Source of the DNA: Elusimicrobia bacterium CG08_land_8_20_14_0_20_59_10
Lineage (GTDB): Bacteria > Elusimicrobiota > Elusimicrobia > Elusimicrobiales > UBA9959
Direction of reading: 5' to 3'
Length of the DNA: 5,059 nucleotides
Assembly (NCBI GenBank): GCA_002779045.1
Contig: PEXO01000023.1
Coordinates: 2,725 to 7,783, forward strand
Shown one piece after another: positions 1 through 5,059 of the stretch (the stretch's first letter is position 1; each line of letters begins with the position of its first letter). Below the pieces are notes generated by a model. That model was given only the letters and a program-made list of their open reading frames with translations. It was not told the DNA's origin and made no database searches. The position numbers and the translations under genes were made by a program.

Positions 1-2
1 AC

Positions 3-3000
3 GAAGCCGCGATAACCGACGTGGAAACGGCGCGCCTGGCGCTGCGCTGGGCGCTTGACAAGATACATGCCCAGGCCGAAGAGGATATGAAGTCCCGGCA
101 GAACCTGCAGGAAAAGAGCAGCCAGGTGGCCTTCCTTGAGAACCAGCTCAAATCCAGGAATTCGGAGTTGGAACGCGCGCAGCGCTCCCACGACGAAGAG
201 ATAACCTCCCGGCAGGATTCGCTTGAAAACCAGTTCCGTTCCCGTCTTGAGCGCATTTCCGAGCGCGAAGGCGAACTTGAGGACAAGATCTCTAAACATG
301 AAGAGCTGATGAAGCAGAAAGAGGCACACCTGCTGGACGATTATCAGAAAAAGTCGGAAGAATTGCGCGCCCGCTGGGCGCAGGGGGAGGGTGAACTGTG
401 GCAGCTGCGTCAGGAGCAGCTGGCGAAACAGCAGGAATTCGAGCGGGTTTACGGGGCCAGGCTGGAGGATGAAAAAAAGAAGCTGGCCGAAGAGCTGGCT
501 TCCCAGAAGGCCTCTCTCGAGCATACCTACCAGAACAGGATGGAGGACCTGGAAAACCGGGAGCGCTCCACCGGCGAAGAGCTGAAAAAGCAGGAGGCCA
601 TGCTTAAATGGGCCAAAGACAGCTGGCAGAAAGACGCCGAGGACCGCGAGCGCTCGCTTAAACAGAAGGACCTGGAGGTAGACAAGAAGATCCTGGAGAA
701 GAACCAGGAAATAGACGATTTTAAGGTTAAGCTGATGCTTCTTGAAAAGCAGCTTAAAGAGCTGCCCGAGGCCGTCAGACGCCGCGACGAGGACCTCTCG
801 CGCTATAAAGACGCACTAAAGAGCCTTGAGGGCGTGATAGGCACGCTTGAAACGGAGAAGAAAGCCCAGCAGGCGGATTATGACGGCCGTCTCGCCAAAA
901 TGGAGACCGTCGTAGAGGCCGAAAGGAACCGCTACCGCGAGATAGAAGCGGAGATTCCGCGCCGCCTTAAGATAGCCGTGGAGCACGAGAGGAACCGCCT
1001 GGCGGAGAAACTGCAGGAAATAGAGGGCAATTATAAGGAAGATCTCGGCAAGCGCCAGGAGGAGATAGAGTACCTGCAGCGCAACCTGAAAACTTTTGAG
1101 GAAACCATAAAGAGCATGCAGGGGGACCGCGAGATCCTGTCCCAGAAAGTGGAGCAGTCCCAGGCGCAGTACAACTCCAAGCTGGAAGAAGTCGCCTTCC
1201 GGGAAAGACAGCTTCAGTCCGAATACGACGTGCGGCTGAAAGTGGAGATGGAAAAGCACACCCGGGACCTGCGCGCCGAGATGGAGTCCGCCAACCGCCT
1301 TTACGAGGACAGCCTGCGCCTGAAGCTGGAGGAAATAACCCATCTGCGCGGAGAGCTGGACGAGGTGGCCCATGACCGCGCGGCCGGCAGGGAGCAGATC
1401 TCCGGCCTGCGCAGGGAGATGGAGGCCGCGGCCGAGCGCCACCTGTCCGAAGTCGCAGCGGTCAAGTTAAAGCTTAAGACCGAATATGAACAGCACGCCG
1501 CCGGCGAAGCGGCGGAAGCCGCAAAGCTCCTGGCCGCCGAAAGGCAGAAATTCACGGAGATGCTGGACGAAAAGACCTTCAACGCGTCCGCCGCGCTGAC
1601 GCGCAAGGAAGAGGCCGTCAGCCAGCTGAAAATGGCGCTGCAGAAGTCGGGGGAGGAACTGAAGCTGGCCCTCGCCGAAGAAAAGGCCCGGAGCGCGGCT
1701 GTAATAGAGGATAATGCGGCGCGCAGCGCCGACACGCTTAAACTGCGCGAGGACAAGATCGCGGAGCTTTCCCGCACGCTGGAATCGTCCAGGATAGAAA
1801 GAGAGGAACTGCTGCTGCTGGAGCGCCAGCGCCTTGAGCGGCTTTACGCCGAGAAAGAAAAAGCCATGGACGCCGAAGCCGCCGCCAAAGACGCGGAACT
1901 GCTGCGCGTCCGCGAGTCCCTGGTAAAGATCGCCGCCGAGAAGGAGCTGCTGGCGGCCGGCTTCGCGCCGGAGAAGCAGGCCCTGGAGGAAAAGATCTCC
2001 TCCCTTTCCACGCGCCTTACCGAGGAAGAAGCCACCGCGTCCCTTAAAGTGGATACCGCGGTGCGCCGCGAGGTCGATCGCTATTCCGAGATCATAGACC
2101 GGAAGAACCATGAGCTGGAGGCCTTGTCCAGGCTGCGCCAGGCGCAGGAGGACGGCTACAGGACAACCCTTGAGGATTTCCGGGAAAAACTTGCCGATGC
2201 GCTCGGCCGGTTTGAAGTGCTGAAAAAGACCGCGGAAGACCGGCAGTTGCAGGTTTCCTCCCTGCAGCTGGACCTGGCGCGCGAAAAAAAGACCGCGGGG
2301 GATTCCATCTCCCATCTCTCCGCCAGGCTTGCCGCCCGTGAGACGGATTATAAATACCTGCGCACCGAGTACGAGGATTTCAAGACCGCTTTCGAGGAGG
2401 ATGTAAAAGCGGAAGAGAAGAAATTCGAGGAAGCCATGCACAGGCTGCGCTCCGTAGAGGAGCAGAAGGCTTCCAGGGACAAGCAGATAGAGGCGCTGAA
2501 GCGCGACGGCGAACTGCTGCGCCTGGAGCTTGTGCGCCGCGACCATGAACAGGCGGAAATGAAAGCGTCTTCCGCCAAAGCCCTCGAGGCGGAGAGAAAG
2601 GAACTGCGCGCCGCGAACGAGCGTTTGTCGCAGGAATTCGCGCAGAAAGAAAAATCCATGACGGCCGAGATCTCCGTGTTCAGGGCCGAGGCCGGCGCCA
2701 ACGAGATCGCCGCGGAAAAATACCACGCCCAGGCGGAGGAATACGGAAGGAATATAGAGCGCCTGAAAGCCGTTCTGGAGGAAGAGCGGGCAAGAAAGAT
2801 GGAAAGCGAGAAAGAGGGGCAGTTAGCGTGCGAGGCGTATGAAGGGCGTATTAAAGAGCTCTTTGGCCGGGAAGAGGCGCTGGCCGCGGAATTGCTGTCG
2901 GTCAAGCACGCGCTTGCCGAAAAGGCCGAGAGGTTCTCCGAACAGGGGTCGGAGACGGAGGCTTTAAGGCAGGCGGCGGAGCGGCTGAGAACCGCGTTGG

Positions 3001-4340
3001 AAGGGGAGCGCGAAAAAAGGATTGAGAGCGAACTTGCGGCCGAAACCGCGCTTTCCGGGGCCAGGGCGAAAGAAGAAGAGCTGCTTGAACGGTTATCCAG
3101 GGAGCTGGCCCAGAAAGAAAAAGACGTGATGAGCCAGGTAGAGGATTATAAGAAAGCCGCCGAAGCCAAGGACCTTTCGGCGGAAAAATATAAGATCCAG
3201 GCCGAGGACGCCGCAAGGGCCGTTGACCGCATAAGGGATGTGCTTGAGACGGAACGCGCCAGGCAGGCGGAAAAAGACGCCGCCCTCAGGAGAGAATACG
3301 ACGTACAGCTGGCCGATGTTATAGGGAGGGAAAGCGCGGTCTCCGCGGAACTGCTTTCCCTTAAACAGGCTTTGTCCGCCAGCGCCGAAGAGGCGCAAAA
3401 GGGGAAAACGGAGTCCGAGAACCTGCGCGCCACGCTTGAACGGTTAAAGCCGGCGTTCGAGGAAGAGAAGAAAAAGCGTTCCGAAGCCGAAGCCGCCGTG
3501 CTGGCCTCCGATGCCTTTCTGCGCGAGAAGACCGCGGAATCATCGGGGCGGTATTCGGAGCTTGAAACCCTTAACCGCTCCGTGGACCGCCTGAAGCTCG
3601 CCTTGGACGAGGAGCGCAAGAAGCGCGTGGAGGCCGAAGCCGCCGCGCTGGCCTCCGGCTCCGCCCTGCGCGAGAAGACCGCGGAATCATCGGGGCAGCA
3701 TTCCGAGCTTGAAACTCTTAGCCGCTCGGTGGAGCGCCTAACAGCCTCCCTTGAAGAGGAACGGAAAAAGCGCGAGGGAGCCGAAGCCGCCGCTGAAAAT
3801 TCCAGTCTGGCGCTGCGTAAGAAATCCGACGAGGAGAGCGCGCATCGCTCTGAAATTGAGGCCCTTAGGTATGCGGTGGCCCGCATAAAAGCCGCTTTCT
3901 CCGACGAACAGAAAAAGCGCGCCGAAGTGGAACTCCTGGCCGAGACTTCGCATTCAGAACTGCTCGGGAGGGCGGAGCAGCTCTCCAGCCAGAAGTCCGA
4001 GGCCGACGGCCTGAAGAACGCCGTGGACCGGTTGAAGGCCGCGCTAGAGGAGGAGAAGCGCAAGCGCGCCGAAGCCGAACTGGCCGCCGCCACTTCGCGC
4101 TCCGTGCTTAACGAGAAAACCGAGGAGATCACGGTGCGCGGATCTGAAATAGAGACGCTTAAACACAACATCGAGCGCCTGAAGCACGCCTCCGAGGAAG
4201 AGCGGACCAGGCGGGTGGAGGTTGAGCTTCTCTCCGAAACCGCGCATTCGGCCCTGCGCGAGAAGCAGGAAGAGTTCATGCGCACCCAGAAACTTGTGGA
4301 ACAACTCAAGGAAAAACTGCAGCTATGGAAGAGCAAATAA
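3..4340 (+). CDS. Giant coiled-coil repeat protein, 5' end missing (C-terminal 1,445 residues)
   Basis: I do not recognise a named family. The frame is open to the left edge, so the true start lies upstream. The GTG at 21 has no Shine-Dalgarno-like sequence before it, and in-frame codons (EAAITD) precede it, so it is probably internal. Residue numbers here count that GTG as 1. The protein is almost all predicted alpha helix: rich in E, K, R, L, A and Q, with one Cys and only four Pro (249, 313, 650, 1144). It shows no signal peptide, membrane segment or Walker A motif. Residues 1-868 are irregular coiled coil, with Trp confined to the first 202 residues apart from one near the C-terminus. Residues 869-1177 hold two related modules of about 156 residues, and 1141-1434 hold six 49-residue tandem units. 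A structural scaffold or filament role is inferred. As a continuous helix the visible part would span roughly 215 nm. SMC-like or polarity-scaffold proteins share the look, but nothing here decides. The TAA overlaps the next gene's start. Confidence 0.93.
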   Translation, partial: EAAITDVETARLALRWALDKIHAQAEEDMKSRQNLQEKSSQVAFLENQLKSRNSELERAQRSHDEEITSRQDSLENQFRSRLERISEREGELEDKISKHEELMKQKEAHLLDDYQKKSEELRARWAQGEGELWQLRQEQLAKQQEFERVYGARLEDEKKKLAEELASQKASLEHTYQNRMEDLENRERSTGEELKKQEAMLKWAKDSWQKDAEDRERSLKQKDLEVDKKILEKNQEIDDFKVKLMLLEKQLKELPEAVRRRDEDLSRYKDALKSLEGVIGTLETEKKAQQADYDGRLAKMETVVEAERNRYREIEAEIPRRLKIAVEHERNRLAEKLQEIEGNYKEDLGKRQEEIEYLQRNLKTFEETIKSMQGDREILSQKVEQSQAQYNSKLEEVAFRERQLQSEYDVRLKVEMEKHTRDLRAEMESANRLYEDSLRLKLEEITHLRGELDEVAHDRAAGREQISGLRREMEAAAERHLSEVAAVKLKLKTEYEQHAAGEAAEAAKLLAAERQKFTEMLDEKTFNASAALTRKEEAVSQLKMALQKSGEELKLALAEEKARSAAVIEDNAARSADTLKLREDKIAELSRTLESSRIEREELLLLERQRLERLYAEKEKAMDAEAAAKDAELLRVRESLVKIAAEKELLAAGFAPEKQALEEKISSLSTRLTEEEATASLKVDTAVRREVDRYSEIIDRKNHELEALSRLRQAQEDGYRTTLEDFREKLADALGRFEVLKKTAEDRQLQVSSLQLDLAREKKTAGDSISHLSARLAARETDYKYLRTEYEDFKTAFEEDVKAEEKKFEEAMHRLRSVEEQKASRDKQIEALKRDGELLRLELVRRDHEQAEMKASSAKALEAERKELRAANERLSQEFAQKEKSMTAEISVFRAEAGANEIAAEKYHAQAEEYGRNIERLKAVLEEERARKMESEKEGQLACEAYEGRIKELFGREEALAAELLSVKHALAEKAERFSEQGSETEALRQAAERLRTALEGEREKRIESELAAETALSGARAKEEELLERLSRELAQKEKDVMSQVEDYKKAAEAKDLSAEKYKIQAEDAARAVDRIRDVLETERARQAEKDAALRREYDVQLADVIGRESAVSAELLSLKQALSASAEEAQKGKTESENLRATLERLKPAFEEEKKKRSEAEAAVLASDAFLREKTAESSGRYSELETLNRSVDRLKLALDEERKKRVEAEAAALASGSALREKTAESSGQHSELETLSRSVERLTASLEEERKKREGAEAAAENSSLALRKKSDEESAHRSEIEALRYAVARIKAAFSDEQKKRAEVELLAETSHSELLGRAEQLSSQKSEADGLKNAVDRLKAALEEEKRKRAEAELAAATSRSVLNEKTEEITVRGSEIETLKHNIERLKHASEEERTRRVEVELLSETAHSALREKQEEFMRTQKLVEQLKEKLQLWKSK
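2505..2615 (+). repeat. 37-residue segment shared with the second protein (copy in the first protein)
   Basis: Residues 829-865 of the first protein, beginning DGELLRLELVRRD. It aligns without gaps to the segment at 4949-5059, with about half the residues identical. In the first protein it lies just before the 156-residue modules. Confidence 0.75.
2625..3092 (+). repeat. 156-residue coiled-coil module, copy A
   Basis: Residues 869-1024 of the first protein. It opens with LSQEFAQKEK and contains, in order, an AEKYHAQAE segment, RLKAVLEEERAR, a GREE box at residues 949-952, AELLSVKHAL, and RLRTALEGEREKR. The same order of landmarks recurs in the next copy 468 bp downstream. The RLK...EEER core is the same motif that opens each 49-residue unit further on, so this module is probably an older, longer form of that array. 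Confidence 0.82.
3093..3551 (+). repeat. 156-residue coiled-coil module, copy B (about 153 residues, runs into the 49-residue array)
   Basis: Starts LSRELAQKEK, exactly 156 codons after copy A. It matches copy A through AEKYKIQAE, RIRDVLETERAR, a GRES box at residues 1102-1105, AELLSLKQAL, and RLKPAFEEEKKKR. It is three residues shorter than copy A between the second and third landmarks. Its last third is the first unit of the 49-residue tandem array, so the two repeat systems overlap here. Confidence 0.8.
3519..3696 (+). repeat. 31-bp identical direct repeat (3519-3549 and 3666-3696)
   Basis: Within units 1 and 2 of the 49-residue array, 31 consecutive bases are identical, including synonymous positions such as the TCA-TCG serine pair. 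They encode LREKTAESSG. The copies are 147 bp apart. Other unit pairs vary freely at third codon positions, so this stretch marks the most recent duplication or a local gene conversion within the array. Confidence 0.9.
4308..4312 (+). promoter_or_regulatory. Possible weak ribosome binding site (AAGGA) for the second coiled-coil gene
   Basis: AAGGA lies 12 bases before ATG 4325, inside the last codons of the upstream gene. The spacing is longer than the usual 5-9 bases, so any initiation here probably depends on ribosomes terminating at the overlapping stop. It may simply be part of the AAG-GAA coding sequence. Confidence 0.3.
4325..4340 (+). other. 16-base gene overlap: start of the second frame within the stop region of the first
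   Basis: ATG at 4325-4327 precedes TAA at 4338-4340 in the other frame. An overlap this short usually implies co-transcription and translational coupling of two bacterial genes. It could also be the scar of an indel in a formerly single frame; see the findings. Confidence 0.8.
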
Positions 4341-5059
4341 ACGGCCTTGAGGGGCTCAACTCGGAACTTGAATGCTTCATTTCCGACCTCCACGGCCGGG
4401 AGGAAACGTTGTCCGCGCGCGTAAAAGCCCTTGAAGAGGAGCTCTCCGCGGCCCGCAGTTCCGCCGACGCCGGCATGAACCACATGGCTCAGAAGGAGGC
4501 TTCCCTGTCCCTGGCGCTCGAACAAGTGCGGGCCTCCCTGCTGCGGGAAAGCTCTAAAGTCGTTGCGCTCACTTCGGAGCGCGACGAACTGTCCCGCCGC
4601 CTGGAAGCCGATGAGTGCCTTATCGAAGAATCAAAAACCGCCCTGTCGGAAAAAGAGGCCTTGCTTAAAGGGGCGCGCGCGGCGGCTAAAAGCAAGGCCG
4701 ACGAACTGTCCGCGGCTATCGCGGAGGCCGGTGCCTCCCTGCTCAGCGAGGGTTCTAAAGTTTCCGCGCTGACCACGGAGCGGGACGGCCTTCTCCGGCA
4801 GCTCGAGGGCCTCTCCGGCCGTCTTGAAGAGTCGCGGACCCTTGCGGCCGAAAAAGAAAAGCTGCTGAAGGAAACCCGTGCTTCCGCCAAAGAGGAGTCG
4901 GCAAAGCTTTCCGCGGCGATCGAAGAACTCCGTGGTTCCATGAAACATGACGGGGACCTGCTGCGCTCCGAACTTGCGCGTCATGACCGGGAAGCCGAAG
5001 AGCTGAAAGCCGCGGCGGCAAAAAGCATGGACAGCGAACGGCGGGGCCTGACCGCCGTT
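4325..5059 (+). CDS. Second coiled-coil protein, 3' end missing (N-terminal 245 residues), overlapping the upstream stop
   Basis: An open frame begins at ATG 4325 and runs to the window edge without a stop; its end lies outside. It sits in the -1 frame relative to the upstream gene and overlaps its last 16 bases. ATG 4325 is the only plausible start: the frame is closed by TGA at 4223, and no ATG, GTG or TTG lies between. The next in-frame ATG is at 4475. The peptide encoded by this frame upstream of 4325 is rich in Gly, Pro and His and does not look coiled-coil, whereas from MEEQINGLEG onward it is proline-free, E/A/L/K/S/R-rich coiled coil. Residues 24-27 (GREE) resemble a box found twice in the upstream protein. 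Residues 70 onward form a 67-residue repeat. Residues 209-245 match residues 829-865 of the upstream protein without gaps. The function is unknown; a structural partner or paralogue of the upstream protein is likely. It could also be the continuation of the same protein after an indel. Confidence 0.85.
   Translation, partial: MEEQINGLEGLNSELECFISDLHGREETLSARVKALEEELSAARSSADAGMNHMAQKEASLSLALEQVRASLLRESSKVVALTSERDELSRRLEADECLIEESKTALSEKEALLKGARAAAKSKADELSAAIAEAGASLLSEGSKVSALTTERDGLLRQLEGLSGRLEESRTLAAEKEKLLKETRASAKEESAKLSAAIEELRGSMKHDGDLLRSELARHDREAEELKAAAAKSMDSERRGLTAV
4532..5059 (+). repeat. 67-residue (201-bp) coiled-coil repeat in the second protein
   Basis: Copy 1 is 4532-4732, copy 2 is 4733-4933, and a third diverged copy begins at 4934 and is cut by the window edge. 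Shared landmarks in copies 1 and 2 are ASLLxExSKV, ALTxERD, EESxTxxxEKExLLK, and a final LSAAI segment. Copy 3 begins GSMKHDGDLLR and shares mainly the preceding LSAAI boundary. The 201-bp period is unlike the 147-bp period of the upstream gene, and 67 is not a multiple of seven, so heptad phase must shift once per unit (for example through a stutter). Confidence 0.8.
4949..5059 (+). repeat. 37-residue segment shared with the first protein (copy in the second protein)
   Basis: Residues 209-245 of the second protein, beginning DGDLLRSELARHD and reaching the window edge. It pairs with 2505-2615 in the upstream gene. The alignment is still running when the window ends. Confidence 0.75.

Larger units (their letters stand above)
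3441..4322 (+). repeat. Six tandem 49-residue (147-bp) coiled-coil repeats
   Basis: Units start at 3441, 3588, 3735, 3882, 4029 and 4176, each exactly 147 bp with no indel. Each opens with RLK or a variant (RLT, RIK), followed by an acidic-then-basic cluster of the type EEERKKR. Arg1, Glu9, Arg13 and Glu17 are present in all six units; Ser39-Glu40 is present in five. Units 1 and 2 are 36/49 identical. Forty-nine residues equals seven heptads, so every copy keeps the same coiled-coil phase. Hydrophobic residues cluster at positions 2, 6, 27, 41, 44 and 48, while the middle is polar or alanine-rich. The last unit is the most divergent at its C-terminal end and finishes 15 coding bases before the stop codon. 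Confidence 0.93.

Noticed and set aside
21..23. GTG as the start codon of the first gene
   Set aside because: The frame is open to the window edge upstream, there is no ribosome-binding-like sequence in the preceding 20 bases, and the sequence around it is already helical in character. The start most likely lies outside the window.
1467..2726. 419-codon open frame on the minus strand
   Set aside because: A Gly/Phe/Leu-rich shadow of the coiled-coil codons with no recognisable domain.
3441..4322. CRISPR array or non-coding satellite
   Set aside because: The 147-bp periodicity is codon-level, varies mostly at synonymous and conservative positions, and stays in frame. It is a protein repeat.
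4290..4340. Canonical programmed -1 frameshift site
   Set aside because: No X-XXY-YYZ heptamer is in frame in the dual-open stretch 4226-4340. The A run at 4312-4316 would allow only P-site slippage on AAA, with poor re-pairing at the following CTG. I also see no obvious strong hairpin just downstream, though folding was not computed.
3..4340. SMC, Rad50 or other ATPase identity
   Set aside because: Long coiled coil alone resembles these, but no Walker A, Walker B or signature motif is visible in the window, nor is there a central hinge-like globular segment. The missing N-terminus prevents a full exclusion.
3146..4525. 459-codon open frame on the minus strand
   Set aside because: It is antisense to the repeat array. 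Its Ser/Arg/Phe-rich sequence is what the complement of GAG/GCC/AAG-rich coiled-coil codons yields, and it crosses the gene boundary.
4489..5021. Several minus-strand open frames (such as 4489-4941 and 4631-4984) and a plus-strand one at 4563-4772
   Set aside because: All lie within the second coiled-coil frame, which explains the region better through its repeats and its similarity to the upstream protein.

Overview
The window is wholly coding on the + strand and holds parts of two very long, alpha-helical coiled-coil proteins. No RNA gene, mobile element, CRISPR array, promoter or terminator is visible, and no gene-free stretch exists. GC content is about 60% by eye, the main reading frame runs uninterrupted for more than 4.3 kb, and the next gene starts inside the stop region of the first. 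This points to a bacterium. About half of the Ile codons in the first gene are ATA, which is unusual at this GC level. Phyla such as Elusimicrobiota or Deltaproteobacteria-like lineages would fit, but this is only a guess from style.

Positions 3-4340: the 3' part of a giant coiled-coil gene, open at the left edge, with 1,445 codons visible. The N-terminal two thirds is irregular coiled coil, rich in E/K/R/L/A/Q and with only four prolines in the whole visible protein. From about 2625 the protein is built from repeats: two copies of a module of about 156 residues (2625-3092 and 3093-3551), then six exact-length tandem units of 49 residues, or seven heptads each (3441-4322). The protein ends LWKSK just after the sixth unit.

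Positions 4325-5059: a second coiled-coil reading frame, shifted by -1, whose ATG overlaps the first gene's stop by 16 bases. It runs open off the right edge (245 codons visible). It carries its own 67-residue repeat and contains two segments clearly related to parts of the first protein: a GREE box near its start and a 37-residue segment at the window edge matching residues 829-865 of the first protein.

The point of most interest is the 4320-4340 junction. Reading across it with a -1 shift gives a coiled-coil heptad pattern that stays in phase. This leaves three readings: two translationally coupled paralogous scaffold genes, one giant gene broken by a real or sequencing indel, or a frameshift-made fusion. 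No canonical slippery heptamer supports the last. No catalytic motif, membrane segment or signal peptide is visible in either protein, so the likely role is structural (scaffold or filament), which is inference from architecture only.
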